A stretch of 64,000 nucleotides of DNA from Bacteroidales bacterium. GTDB taxonomy: Bacteria > Bacteroidota > Bacteroidia > Bacteroidales > F082. How positions within the stretch are numbered: the first letter of the stretch is position 1; each line of letters starts with the position of its first letter. Of this stretch, positions 33,159 to 42,503 are shown piece by piece. The stretch is from positions 186,001 to 250,000 of the forward strand of contig JAFXMK010000011.1 in NCBI GenBank assembly GCA_017530365.1, read 5' to 3'. The position numbers were made by a program, and so were the translations under genes. The notes below the pieces were generated by a model that did not search any database, was not told the DNA's origin, and saw only the letters and a list, made by a program, of their open reading frames with translations.

Positions 33159-36100
33159 TCAAAGACGGCTTTTCTTTAAATAATAATCATTAATCTTAGA
33201 CTTGAAATATGGATTGAATTGAATGGGGTTCTTCTTCAAAAATTCACGATTCTTCTTTAATTGTTGTTCATGAAACAAGTCTTCAACATTACGATCAAAC
33301 TTGGAACCCTTATATTCATTGGACTTACGTTTCTCCTCTTGTTCACGTTTTTGCTGAGCCTTTTCCGATTCCAACATTCGAGAAACAATTTGCCGATTTT
33401 GTTCAACAGTCTTACGGTTGACCCTCTTGTTAACAATATCCTCTTCGAGCTTTTCCATGTCTTTAATGATCTGGTTTAATCCATCATCACCAAGTTGACC
33501 GTTCTTTTTCATTTCGTTCAACATCTGCTGCATACCCTGACGAATCATTTCTTGCTCGGCGGCCATACGCGCCAGTTCTTCAGCTTGGTCAGAAGGCATG
33601 CCCTGTTGACCATTTTGCTGCATCTGTTGCTGCATCTTCTTTAACTGCTCACCAAGCTGTTCTTGAAGTTGTTTCATCTGTTGCATGTTTTGACTTTGCT
33701 TACCAGAATTGGATTTACTGCGTTTCATAGAATTACCAGATCCCATCATGGAATTTTCCATTTCCCGAAGAGATTCAGCCAACAACAAAGCCAAATTGTT
33801 CATGGAACGCAAAGTGTTCTGTTGATTATTGATGGCAGAAGGAATCCGCAAGTCATTCATGTACTTCAAAGCAAGAGAAGTCTGATTGTCAATGGTGGCA
33901 ATTTCATCAAACACAAAGTTCTGCACCGCTGGTTGACGCAAAGCCAAAGCCTTAAGAGAATCACGAACCATGCTGAAATTGGACGACAATTCCTTTTGCA
34001 GGGCAATTTTATCGCTTAAGGAAGGATCGTCAGTTTGCATCCGACCCAATTCAGACATCAAACTTTCTTGTTGATGGGAAGCGCGGATCACATTCTCAAG
34101 AAGAATCCTTACCAAACGGGCGTCTTCAGCCATTTGCTCATCGCCTGAGGATTGCATTTGCATCATCATGGAATTTGCCATCTCTTGCATCTTACTACCA
34201 GCATCCTTTTTCTTCTGTTGAGAATTTCCATTATCGGGTTTTTCACCATTTTCCATCGATGAAGCATCGTCCAAATCCTGCTCAATTTGCTCTTCTATTT
34301 GTTCGTCTATTTGAATATTGAAAGGATCTACCAATTGCTCGTTCTTTTGTTGAAGACTATCTAATGCTTCCATCATATCCTTAAACTCCTTCTTAGCCTC
34401 TTCAGCGGAAAGATTATCTGTTTCATTTTTAAGATCATCACCAAGTTTATTCAATTGATCAAACAACTCGTTCAGTTCTTTTTCCATCTTTAATTGTTCC
34501 AACAAAGACAGATTTCGATCCAACAGATCCTGCATCTTTTGGTTATCCTTCTTCATATCCTGCAGAAGTTGCTGCATGCGGTCGCGAGGCATTTCATCTA
34601 ACAACTGATCAATCTCCTCCATAAGTTTCTTCAGTTCTTCGGGAATCACCTCTTCAAACAATTCATTGATCTTTTCTTGTTTTTTCAGTAATTCTTCATT
34701 GGCCAAATCGTGATCTTTCATGAAATTATTCAAGCTTTGCTGCTCCTCTTGAAGCTTGTTCCATTCCTCCTGAATCTCAGATTGCTTTTCAAGAAGCTCC
34801 TTCATTTTCTCTTTATCAGACCAATCCAAGTCCTTTTTTGAAGCCAACTCTTGGAGCATTTTCTCAATATCTTCCCTAAGCTTGGAAACGTCTTCTGACC
34901 TATTGGACATCTTTTCAAGAATTTCGTTTTGGGTTTGATCAGCAACCGAATCCAACACTGCCGTAGATGGTTTAAAATAAGAGAAAGTTTCAGAACGCTT
35001 CGACTTGGGACCGTGAAATCCATCATTATCCCAAACCTCAAAATACACCTCAATGGATTGCCCAGGCAAAATACCCAAGCTATCCATATTAAAATGATGG
35101 AAAAATGAAGTCCGATTGGTAGATTTGTCAAACGCAATAGGAATAACAAGTTGACGATCAACAGGTTGCTTTATGTCACAATGAAAGACAAGTTTCGTGA
35201 AACCATAGTCATCAGCAAGCAAACCAGAATAATAGACGACACTCGAAAAGGGTTCTTCATACGACTCAACCCTAATGTCGGGATAAGTGTCAGGAAGCAC
35301 ATCGATAGTGAATCTCAAGGGATCAAATTTACTAGACCATTGGTTACGGCAAAGCAAATCAAAACCCGTTGTGAAGGCTGCAGTCATGTTAAACAAAGCT
35401 TGATTGTCGCCAAGGGAAAGCATCTGAATAATGGAGTCGCGGGCAACAAAAACACTGTCACAATCTCGGACAAAGAACGTGAAATACAACCGCGACCCTT
35501 GCGGTACCATCAGTCTTGTTTTGCCTTCGAATTCTTCAGCTGAGCGATGGATATAACTAGGGTAAACAACATTACAGCGATAAGAAAGCAGGGTGGGAGT
35601 AGGGTGGATATTGATCGGGATCGGTTTGCTGATATAGTTACCGCCCACTACCTGAAACGAAACATCATGAAACAAATTCTTAAAGGTATAATTGAAATCG
35701 TTGGTGGATGTCTTTGAAAAAGCTTGTTGACCCAAAGCGCTTTTCACATAAAACACATCAGGAATTCTAGAACCTTCTACATGAATCGAAAAAGTAACAT
35801 CGGTACCTTGGACAGCTTCGATGGCTTCTTGAGAAAGGGTGACTTCAAAAGGTAAAGGCTTTTCAAAATCCTGCTCGTAATTGATGATACGTTGCGCTGG
35901 TTGAAGTGCATATTTCGGCAAGAAAACCATCAACAGAACCAAAACCAGTAAAAGTGCTAGAAAAACATACAAATAGCGCAAATTGCCTCTTAAGTCAACT
36001 GCATCAGAGAAATGAATAGGTCTCAATTGTTGGGTGCGTTGTTCAATGGTTGCCAACAGCAACTCTTGGTTCGATTCAGTGGCAGTATTCGACAGCTGGA

Positions 36101-36440
36101 AAGTATTTAACAATTTATCCTGCACTTCAGGAAAGAACTTACCAATCAACAATGCCGCCTGTTCAAGTGACATTTTCTTTCGAAAACGTATCAAGTTGAC
36201 CGATGGTATAATGAAATATACCACCAACACGACAGCACTGCCCAATAACAACAATAAGAACAAAACAAACCTGACACGGGAAGAAAACCATGAAAAAAAC
36301 TCCAAGGTATTTACCAAAAGGTAAAACACGATCCATAAGGCAGCGCCTATCAAAACACCTTGAATAAGACGATTGATATAGAACTTCCTAACGAAACGTT
36401 CGGTTTTCTCAATTAAAACATGTTCGGCCGACATGGGCAA
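33159..36440 (-). CDS. DUF4175 family large membrane/coiled-coil protein
   Basis: 1093 residues (an in-frame ATG two codons later, 36434, is equally possible). Two membrane segments near residues 27-80 and one near 160 are followed by a beta-rich extracytoplasmic part to about 500. A very long charged coiled coil follows (about 520-1050), rich in Glu, Lys, Gln and Met (for example QMKQLQEQLGEQLKKMQQQM). This matches DUF4175, of unknown function. First gene of the ybeY - mnmG - methyltransferase - kinase operon; promoter at 36455-36462. Confidence 0.83.
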   Translation of the reverse strand: MPMSAEHVLIEKTERFVRKFYINRLIQGVLIGAALWIVFYLLVNTLEFFSWFSSRVRFVLFLLLLLGSAVVLVVYFIIPSVNLIRFRKKMSLEQAALLIGKFFPEVQDKLLNTFQLSNTATESNQELLLATIEQRTQQLRPIHFSDAVDLRGNLRYLYVFLALLLVLVLLMVFLPKYALQPAQRIINYEQDFEKPLPFEVTLSQEAIEAVQGTDVTFSIHVEGSRIPDVFYVKSALGQQAFSKTSTNDFNYTFKNLFHDVSFQVVGGNYISKPIPINIHPTPTLLSYRCNVVYPSYIHRSAEEFEGKTRLMVPQGSRLYFTFFVRDCDSVFVARDSIIQMLSLGDNQALFNMTAAFTTGFDLLCRNQWSSKFDPLRFTIDVLPDTYPDIRVESYEEPFSSVVYYSGLLADDYGFTKLVFHCDIKQPVDRQLVIPIAFDKSTNRTSFFHHFNMDSLGILPGQSIEVYFEVWDNDGFHGPKSKRSETFSYFKPSTAVLDSVADQTQNEILEKMSNRSEDVSKLREDIEKMLQELASKKDLDWSDKEKMKELLEKQSEIQEEWNKLQEEQQSLNNFMKDHDLANEELLKKQEKINELFEEVIPEELKKLMEEIDQLLDEMPRDRMQQLLQDMKKDNQKMQDLLDRNLSLLEQLKMEKELNELFDQLNKLGDDLKNETDNLSAEEAKKEFKDMMEALDSLQQKNEQLVDPFNIQIDEQIEEQIEQDLDDASSMENGEKPDNGNSQQKKKDAGSKMQEMANSMMMQMQSSGDEQMAEDARLVRILLENVIRASHQQESLMSELGRMQTDDPSLSDKIALQKELSSNFSMVRDSLKALALRQPAVQNFVFDEIATIDNQTSLALKYMNDLRIPSAINNQQNTLRSMNNLALLLAESLREMENSMMGSGNSMKRSKSNSGKQSQNMQQMKQLQEQLGEQLKKMQQQMQQNGQQGMPSDQAEELARMAAEQEMIRQGMQQMLNEMKKNGQLGDDGLNQIIKDMEKLEEDIVNKRVNRKTVEQNRQIVSRMLESEKAQQKREQEEKRKSNEYKGSKFDRNVEDLFHEQQLKKNREFLKKNPIQFNPYFKSKINDYYLKKSRL

Positions 36441-36454
36441 AAAATATCAGGATG

Positions 36455-36462
36455 CAAAGATA
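36455..36462 (-). promoter_or_regulatory. -7 promoter element, DUF4175-ybeY-mnmG operon
   Basis: Minus-strand TATCTTTG, 14 nt upstream of the ATG at 36440; divergent from the BACON gene promoter. Confidence 0.68.
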
Positions 36463-36483
36463 GCTGATTTCTATTAATTAATG

Positions 36484-36491
36484 TATTTTTG
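36484..36491 (+). promoter_or_regulatory. -7 promoter element, BACON lipoprotein gene
   Basis: TATTTTTG, 27 nt before the ATG at 36519. It rules out an upstream TTG start at 36489, which lies inside the element. Confidence 0.68.
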
Positions 36492-36518
36492 CAGCAAAAC
36501 ACTAAAGAATCCAATCAG

Positions 36519-37340
36519 ATGAAAAAATGCACTTTGTGGACCATCATGTTGATTCTCACCCTAATGGTATGTTCAACATCTTGCGGCAAACGACAACACA
36601 TCACAGTTTCCAAGGAAAACCTTTCCTACGCATCGCAGGGAGGCAAAGATTTCTTTCAGATTAAAGCAGATTGTGACTGGACCATTGAGAAAAACTCCTC
36701 TCAGGACTGGTATTCCATCAATCCAACATCTGGAAGCAACGATGCAATTGTTGAAATAACCATCAGTCCCAATGATTCCCATAACGACCGAAGCGACATG
36801 TTAACGGTGATTTCCACCAATGGAAGAACCAAAGTTAGAATCCCCATTATCCAAACCAATATTGACATTAACAAAATCATCAACAAGGTTTGGTTTACCT
36901 GGTTTTATGAGCGTTGGAACACCGACTTTTACAATAATTACATTGAAGAATCATACAGGACTTGGAGATACTATGCTGAACCAGAATATGAGAATTGGTT
37001 CTTCTATTTCATGAATGACGGCACCGGCTACCAGATTCGCACGCATCGAAACGACACCATTTATTACGCTTACAATTACAACTATTTTCCCGATGGCGAT
37101 AGTCTTTATATCAACTTCAATACTACAAGCGATTCCGTTTCAGAAGATTATCACGCCACCATCTATGAATTGAATAGGGAACGTTTCGTTTTCCTCAACG
37201 AATACCGGCCACATCAATTTGAAAAGATCAACACGGCAAATGTGTCAACCAACAATAGAGAAGAGTTCAAGATCAATCCGAAAAAAGTGGCACTCAAACC
37301 CAAGGGAGCTCTGATTCAAGTGAACGACAATGCCCGATAA
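36519..37340 (+). CDS. BACON-domain lipoprotein
   Basis: 273 residues. The signal peptide ends at a lipoprotein-type cysteine near residue 22 (STSCGK). Residues about 25-110 form a BACON domain (LSYASQGGKDFFQIKADCDW, then ITISPND and VRIPIIQTN). The remaining 160 residues look like a lipocalin-type barrel (WFYFMNDGTGY, FEKINTAN), which I do not assign. BACON domains are carbohydrate or mucin-binding accessory domains of Bacteroidota surface proteins. It overlaps the next gene by 11 nt. Confidence 0.82.
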   Translation: MKKCTLWTIMLILTLMVCSTSCGKRQHITVSKENLSYASQGGKDFFQIKADCDWTIEKNSSQDWYSINPTSGSNDAIVEITISPNDSHNDRSDMLTVISTNGRTKVRIPIIQTNIDINKIINKVWFTWFYERWNTDFYNNYIEESYRTWRYYAEPEYENWFFYFMNDGTGYQIRTHRNDTIYYAYNYNYFPDGDSLYINFNTTSDSVSEDYHATIYELNRERFVFLNEYRPHQFEKINTANVSTNNREEFKINPKKVALKPKGALIQVNDNAR

Positions 37341-38742
37341 ACTACATCGACATTTTCAATGGGTAGGTGTGGCCATCTACCTGTTGTCACTGCTTATTGT
37401 GAGCGTTTGGCTGAGGCCTTTCGCCTTGAAACCATTGTGGATGGCTTGGGGAATTGGAACCGTCTGCTTCTTTTTTCTTACTACATGGTTTTTCCACAAA
37501 CAGTGGCGCCATGATGCCCCGAAGAAATTCATCCGTAAGGTGTTTTGGACCGCATTGGGTATCAGAGTAGTATATGTTGGAGCCATCATACTTTATTACT
37601 ATTATCAAACCGGACTCGCCATGGAGTACCACGCGGCCGACAGCATGAGATATCACCAATGGGCCATCGCTTTGGCCAAATTGGCGAGAGAAGGGGAGTT
37701 CAGCATTATATTCCGTTGGCTCAATGCCAATACCATGGGCTTTTCCGACCAAGGATACGTACTTTACCTGACTACATTATACACCTGTTTTGACAACAAC
37801 ATTTTAGGGCCGCGTTTGCTGAAAGCACTCATGAGCGCCTATATGTGCGTGGCTATTTACAAGCTCGCTTCAAGAAGTTTGGGCGAAAAAACAGGACGGC
37901 TGGCAGCAGTCATGGCGGTATTCCTTCCTCATTTTATCCATTACACGGGAACCTACCTGAAGGAAATTGAACTGATCTTTTTGACCACCTTGGCTTTGGA
38001 ACGGATGGACTATCTCGTCCGCAGCAAACGCTATACCTTCTGGAACATCGCATTTCCAATTCTCTTAACCGCTTTGACTTTCGGCTTCAGGACAATCGTA
38101 GGGATGATACTTATCCTTTGTTTCATCCTATTCATCCTGTTTCAGGAGCGTCCGTTGATGACTAGACAAGCTAAGATCATCACGATAGGGGCGGTTGTTA
38201 TGGTCTCCCTAGTGTTTTTGTTTACCCCTATTGGCGAGGAGATGCTGATCATGTTCAGGATCAATTTCCTCACAGGAGAGGTGCTGCCTATCAAATATGA
38301 ACAAATGGGGTTAAAGTATGCCGAGTATGCAAGCGGAAAGTACTTGGCTCCAGGATTCTTTACCTTGCCATTGACCAATTTGGTGGAGGTTGCCAATGAA
38401 AACCAAAAGATGATGAACGGCACCTTTTTTGTCAAAAACTATCTTGCGTTCTTTGCCTTGTGGTGCATCATTGTTGCAATTAGAGAAAAGAAGTGGAGAA
38501 ATTTCAGCTTGATAGGGTCATTTGCATTGATCTATGCTTTTTGCATAGCCTTCTCCTTTGCCTTCAACAGCGAGAGATACCATCTGCCGGTGATGCCTTG
38601 TTTGATCATTATGGCGGCCTTTGCCATGACGCATTTCCGAAAAAAAGACTTTGCCGCGTTTTACACCTACAGCGGCTTGTTGGTCATTGCGATAGTTGCC
38701 TGGAATTGCATCAAATTGGCTGGAAGAGGATTATTTTTTTAA
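37330..38742 (+). CDS. Multi-pass membrane protein, GT-C glycosyltransferase-like
   Basis: 470 residues with about ten hydrophobic helices. After helix 3 comes an extracytoplasmic loop with acidic residues (EYHAADSMRYHQWA near residue 98), where GT-C transferases such as ArnT/PMT keep their catalytic Asp or Glu. A conserved-looking FNSERYHLPVMP lies near the end, as in that superfamily. Transfer of a sugar from a lipid carrier is probable, but the family is not certain. The 11-nt overlap with the BACON lipoprotein gene suggests co-translation. Confidence 0.7.
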   Translation: MPDKLHRHFQWVGVAIYLLSLLIVSVWLRPFALKPLWMAWGIGTVCFFFLTTWFFHKQWRHDAPKKFIRKVFWTALGIRVVYVGAIILYYYYQTGLAMEYHAADSMRYHQWAIALAKLAREGEFSIIFRWLNANTMGFSDQGYVLYLTTLYTCFDNNILGPRLLKALMSAYMCVAIYKLASRSLGEKTGRLAAVMAVFLPHFIHYTGTYLKEIELIFLTTLALERMDYLVRSKRYTFWNIAFPILLTALTFGFRTIVGMILILCFILFILFQERPLMTRQAKIITIGAVVMVSLVFLFTPIGEEMLIMFRINFLTGEVLPIKYEQMGLKYAEYASGKYLAPGFFTLPLTNLVEVANENQKMMNGTFFVKNYLAFFALWCIIVAIREKKWRNFSLIGSFALIYAFCIAFSFAFNSERYHLPVMPCLIIMAAFAMTHFRKKDFAAFYTYSGLLVIAIVAWNCIKLAGRGLFF

Positions 38743-38771
38743 GGAATTGTTGCGGATAAGGTAATATTGTG

Positions 38772-38779
38772 TATCTTTG
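38772..38779 (+). promoter_or_regulatory. -7 promoter element, tRNA-Cys
   Basis: TATCTTTG, 11 nt upstream of the mature tRNA 5' end. Confidence 0.68.
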
Positions 38780-38790
38780 CAGCCACAAAA

Positions 38791-38861
38791 GGTACCTTGC
38801 CCGAGCGGTTAGGGATCGGTCTGCAAAACCGGGGACGGCGGTTCGAATCCGCCAGGTACCT
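38791..38861 (+). tRNA. tRNA-Cys (anticodon GCA)
   Basis: A 7-bp acceptor stem GGTACCT/AGGTACC, anticodon loop with GCA, T arm GGCGG-TTCGAAT-CCGCC, and discriminator T as expected for cysteine. The CCA end is not encoded. Confidence 0.96.
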
Positions 38862-38864
38862 CTG

Positions 38865-38893
38865 AAAGTCTGTCGTTTGGCAGACTTTTTTTG
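38865..38893 (+). terminator. Rho-independent terminator of tRNA-Cys
   Basis: AAAGTCTG and CAGACTTT form an 8-bp stem with loop TCGTTTGG, followed by a T run. Confidence 0.85.
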
Positions 38894-38926
38894 TTCAAAA
38901 ACAAACTAAAAGAGCGATTTTTTAGT

Positions 38927-38934
38927 TATATTTG
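38927..38934 (+). promoter_or_regulatory. -7 promoter element directly before the coiled-coil protein ATG
   Basis: TATATTTG ends 5 nt before the ATG at 38939, so transcription would begin at or next to the start codon. Confidence 0.6.
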
Positions 38935-38938
38935 AAAA

Positions 38939-39913
38939 ATGAGAAAACACAGCCATTATATCATCCTGATTTGTATATTGCTTACGGTTGCCTTGTGCCA
39001 AGCACAGGAACCGAACATTCAGCAAAACGACACAATTCAGAACATCTTGCAAAAGGATGTGGATAGCTTGACGTTAGTCAACAAAGAGCTCCGAGGTCAA
39101 TTGAACCAGCTGGAGTCGCAATTGGAACGACTAGAAGAGCGACAAAAGTTTTTCGAGGAAAAAGAGTCGTTTTATAAAGTGGAGGCCCTGAGAGACCTGC
39201 GCGAAAACAACGAGAAACTACTTCGAGAAAAAGACAAATACCAACGGCTGAGCGACTCATTGCAACTTAGGTTGAATGAGACCGAGAAGGTAATCATCCG
39301 AACCAACGAAGAGCTGAAATACACCCAGCAGCGAGCCAAGGATGCCGAAGCCAGGATCAGCAATGCAACAGCACGAAAGAAAAAGGTCTGTGCCATACAA
39401 GGCATTGCCATGAAGACCTTCCGTACCCCGAGTTGGTCACTGGCACCTGACAAAATCGTTGATGAAGAAGGCAACGTGAGGGTAGGCTACAAGATTGTCA
39501 ATAAGAATGGGGGAGAAGTGGAGTTCGACTATACCGCCGGTGCCTACGTGATGCTATGGGATTTGACCCGAAAACCCAAGCCAATTGAGATTGACACTGT
39601 AAGCAAGAAACACTTGGAAATCAAAAGATTTGATCAGGATTTTTCCTATAGCATTGGCCTTTATGTGGGCTTTGGCGGAAGCAACCTATTCAAGAACTTT
39701 TATGTAGGGCCTTCTTTCAAGTTTCTCGATTTCTTCCACCTTACTGCAGGCGTCAATGTCTGTGAATACGAGATGTTGACGGGTACTTACCAAGAAGGGG
39801 ACGAGCTGCCGGCAGGTTTTTCGTTATCCGACCAAATCTCTAAGGTATGGAAACCAAAGCCTTTTGTCAGCCTCTCATTCGACTTGGATTTTATTTCATA
39901 CATCAAAAAATAA
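38939..39913 (+). CDS. Secreted coiled-coil protein of unknown function
   Basis: 324 residues. Signal peptide ends at ALCQAQ (residue 23). A long coiled coil occupies about 40-145 (LRGQLNQLESQLERLEERQ). A basic stretch ARKKKVC follows, then a C-terminal domain (about 155-324) with beta-rich segments. I do not recognise the family. It stands alone between two tRNA genes, with its own promoter 5 nt before the ATG and a strong terminator behind it. Confidence 0.8.
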   Translation: MRKHSHYIILICILLTVALCQAQEPNIQQNDTIQNILQKDVDSLTLVNKELRGQLNQLESQLERLEERQKFFEEKESFYKVEALRDLRENNEKLLREKDKYQRLSDSLQLRLNETEKVIIRTNEELKYTQQRAKDAEARISNATARKKKVCAIQGIAMKTFRTPSWSLAPDKIVDEEGNVRVGYKIVNKNGGEVEFDYTAGAYVMLWDLTRKPKPIEIDTVSKKHLEIKRFDQDFSYSIGLYVGFGGSNLFKNFYVGPSFKFLDFFHLTAGVNVCEYEMLTGTYQEGDELPAGFSLSDQISKVWKPKPFVSLSFDLDFISYIKK

Positions 39914-39939
39914 AAAAACCCCGAAAATTCGGGGTTTTT
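39914..39939. terminator. Bidirectional terminator
   Basis: AAAAACCCCGAA and TTCGGGGTTTTT with loop AA form a symmetric hairpin with A and T flanks; it serves the coiled-coil gene and the tRNA-Thr on the other strand. Confidence 0.9.
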
Positions 39940-39947
39940 CCATCAGG

Positions 39948-40020
<73 letters not shown>

Positions 40021-40031
40021 TTTTGCGGCTG

Positions 40032-40039
40032 CAAAGATA
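40032..40039 (-). promoter_or_regulatory. -7 promoter element, tRNA-Thr
   Basis: Minus-strand TATCTTTG, 11 nt upstream of the tRNA 5' end, the same spacing as for tRNA-Cys. Confidence 0.68.
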
Positions 40040-40079
40040 ACAATTCTTGCGAACACGACAAGATTTAATCAAAAATCTT

Positions 40080-42281
40080 TTACGCTTTCCGTTTCTTTTT
40101 CGTAGCTTTTCTCCTTGTTTCTTCGAGGATTATCTCGAAATCCATTTGGCGTTTCAGAAGGTTTACATTCTTAACGATAACCTTCACTTCGTCACCAAGC
40201 TGCAGGACGCGTCCCGATTCTTGGCCAATCACCCTGAAGTTTTCCTCATCAAGGTAATAATAGTCACCTGGCATGTCGTCGTAACGGACCAAACCCTCAC
40301 ATTTGTTGCCTTTCAACTCCACATACACCCCCCATTTGCTCACGCCGGAAATCAAGCCCTCAAACATCTGACCTATCTTGTCTTGTAAATACTCAGCCTG
40401 TTTGTACTTCACACTCTGGCGTTCCATTTCCTCGGCTTGCTTTTCCATTTCACTGGTATGGACACAATACTCCTCATACTCCTTCTTATCAACTGAACCT
40501 TGATTTTCGATAAGATAACGTTCAATAAGGCGATGTACCATCAAGTCAGGATAACGGCGGATGGGCGAAGTGAAGTGCGTATAATAATCGAACGAAAGTC
40601 CATAGTGACCGATGTTGTCGGTGCTATAGACTGCTTTGGCCATGGTACGGATCGCCACGGTCTCGATAAGGTTCTTTTCACCTTTGCCTTCAACATCCTC
40701 AAACAGTTTATTGTACGACTTCACCAACTTGGAACGTGTGCTGATATCCATAGTATAGCCCAAACGCGAGATCAACCGAAGGAAGTTGTTCAGCTTTTCA
40801 GGATTCGGCTCGTCATGAACACGATAAACAAACGTGAAGTTATGCCATTTGCTGTCAGACTTGCCGAAAGTTTCGGCCACCGTGCGGTTGGCTAGCAGCA
40901 TGAAATCCTCGATCAACTCGTGCGATTCGTTTTGAACCCTGATATAAGTATCAATGGGTTTCCCATGCTCATCCAAGATGAATTTCACTTCCTCAGTATG
41001 GAAGTTCAAGCTACCTTGAGCCTTACGTTTCTCGCGCAACTTGGTAGCCAAATGATGGAAAGTCAAGATCTGGTCCTTGTAATCGCCATCACCACCTTCA
41101 ATCATGGCTTGAACCTCTTCGTAGGCATAACGGCGACATGATTTAATGATGGTTTTGCCAATCCAATGATTCAGTACGTTGGCGTTGTCATCCATCTCGA
41201 AGACCGCTGAAAAGGTCAGCTTTTCCTCATTGGGACGTAAGGAACACACGTTGTTGCAAAGCTTTTCGGGCAACATGGGAATGGTGCGATCCACCAAATA
41301 AACCGAAGTACCGCGATTGTAGGCCTCCTCGTCAATAGCAGAGCCCGGCTTCACATAGTGGGAAACATCGGCGATATGCACCCCCACCTCCCAATGACCA
41401 TTCGGAAGTTTCTGCAAAGAAATAGCGTCATCAAAGTCCTTGGCATCGGCCGGGTCGATCGTGATAGTGAAGACATCCCTAAAATCCTTGCGACTTCTAA
41501 CTTCCGATTTCTGTATTCTCGAAGGAATGGCTACCGCTTCCTTTTCCACCTCTTTCGGGAACTCAACCGGGTAGTCATGGGCCAACAGGATAGATTCCAT
41601 CTCCACATTATTTTCACCGGGATTGCCAAGCACGCGCACAATCTCTCCAAAAGGATTTCCAGAGTTTTCCGGCCAATCTACCAGATGGACCACTACTTTT
41701 TGACCGTTCTTGGCACCGTTCAGCTCACCTTTCGGAACGAAGATATCCACTGGAATCGAATCCATGTCTGGCACAACAAACACATAGCCATGCGAAATAT
41801 GTAACACCCCGACAAAGTCAGTGTGTTTGCGCTGCAGCACTTCAACGATTTCACCTTCCGGTTTCTTGTCCTTACGCTTTGGGAACATGGCGACTTTCAC
41901 TCGGTCACCATGCAAAGCACGTCCCGTATTGTTGGAAGCAATGAAGACGTCTTCTCCCGATTCATCGTCAAGGATCACGTATGCCTTGCCTGTGGATTTC
42001 ATATCCACCGTTCCTTCCACATATTGTTTCTTAGGACCAAATTCTTCAAGATAAGCAGGGTTAAGCACATAACGGTAAGGTCTTTCCTCCATGAGTTTCC
42101 CTTCCTCAAAGAGGTCAATCAGAATATGGTAGACAACATCCTTTCCAGCAGCATCGCGGATGCCGAGAATCTTACAAATCTGCTTGTAATTCATCGGCTT
42201 GAAAGGGGTTTCTCCGAAGATGCTAAGAATCGCATTGGTGAAAACTGTTAATTTATTTTCAAGTTTTTTCTTTTTTCCCAT
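40080..42281 (-). CDS. rnr: Ribonuclease R
   Basis: 733 residues: N-terminal helix-turn-helix-like region, cold-shock domains (about 70-230), RNB catalytic domain with the metal-binding motif DPADAKDFDDAISL near 280, TSPIRRYPDL near 560, and a C-terminal S1 domain (MFEGLISGVSKWGVYVEL). It degrades structured RNA 3' to 5'. A heptamer array encodes IQKSEVRSRK just before the RNB core, lengthening the linker between cold-shock and RNB domains. The promoter is at 42336-42343, with a 5' leader of about 50 nt. Confidence 0.95.
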   Translation of the reverse strand: MGKKKKLENKLTVFTNAILSIFGETPFKPMNYKQICKILGIRDAAGKDVVYHILIDLFEEGKLMEERPYRYVLNPAYLEEFGPKKQYVEGTVDMKSTGKAYVILDDESGEDVFIASNNTGRALHGDRVKVAMFPKRKDKKPEGEIVEVLQRKHTDFVGVLHISHGYVFVVPDMDSIPVDIFVPKGELNGAKNGQKVVVHLVDWPENSGNPFGEIVRVLGNPGENNVEMESILLAHDYPVEFPKEVEKEAVAIPSRIQKSEVRSRKDFRDVFTITIDPADAKDFDDAISLQKLPNGHWEVGVHIADVSHYVKPGSAIDEEAYNRGTSVYLVDRTIPMLPEKLCNNVCSLRPNEEKLTFSAVFEMDDNANVLNHWIGKTIIKSCRRYAYEEVQAMIEGGDGDYKDQILTFHHLATKLREKRKAQGSLNFHTEEVKFILDEHGKPIDTYIRVQNESHELIEDFMLLANRTVAETFGKSDSKWHNFTFVYRVHDEPNPEKLNNFLRLISRLGYTMDISTRSKLVKSYNKLFEDVEGKGEKNLIETVAIRTMAKAVYSTDNIGHYGLSFDYYTHFTSPIRRYPDLMVHRLIERYLIENQGSVDKKEYEEYCVHTSEMEKQAEEMERQSVKYKQAEYLQDKIGQMFEGLISGVSKWGVYVELKGNKCEGLVRYDDMPGDYYYLDEENFRVIGQESGRVLQLGDEVKVIVKNVNLLKRQMDFEIILEETRRKATKKKRKA
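41494..41521. repeat. Heptamer array inside rnr
   Basis: In sense: GAATACA, GAAATCG, GAAGTTA, GAAGTCG in 7-nt phase. In frame, in the linker before the RNB domain. Confidence 0.68.
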
Positions 42282-42335
42282 GTCAAATTTGCTTCAAAAA
42301 GTGCGTTTTTATTTCATTTATTAAAATTCAACTTG

Positions 42336-42343
42336 CAAAAATA
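42336..42343 (-). promoter_or_regulatory. -7 promoter element, rnr
   Basis: Minus-strand TATTTTTG, 54 nt upstream of the ATG at 42281. Confidence 0.62.
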
Positions 42344-42426
42344 ATGAAATCAACTGATTACGTTGTTGATATTTTTGTTGATATAAAAATCAAGGATTCT
42401 TTTTATAGGCTAACATGTTTTTACTT

Positions 42427-42434
42427 TACCTTTG
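42427..42434 (+). promoter_or_regulatory. -7 promoter element, nrdDG
   Basis: TACCTTTG. The leader to the ATG at 42504 is about 65 nt. I see no clear regulator site in it; the AT-rich 42360-42420 region upstream could hold one. Confidence 0.62.
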
Positions 42435-42503
42435 CATAACAAGGTCCCAACGGGAAATCACGAGATACATTTTTTTACAAACCATTGTAAACTAGCACAT
42501 TAT

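Noticed and set aside
42360-42500. Riboswitch or NrdR box before nrdD
   Set aside because: The region is AT-rich with TGTTGATA-like words, but I could not make out a consistent pair of boxes or a known riboswitch core.
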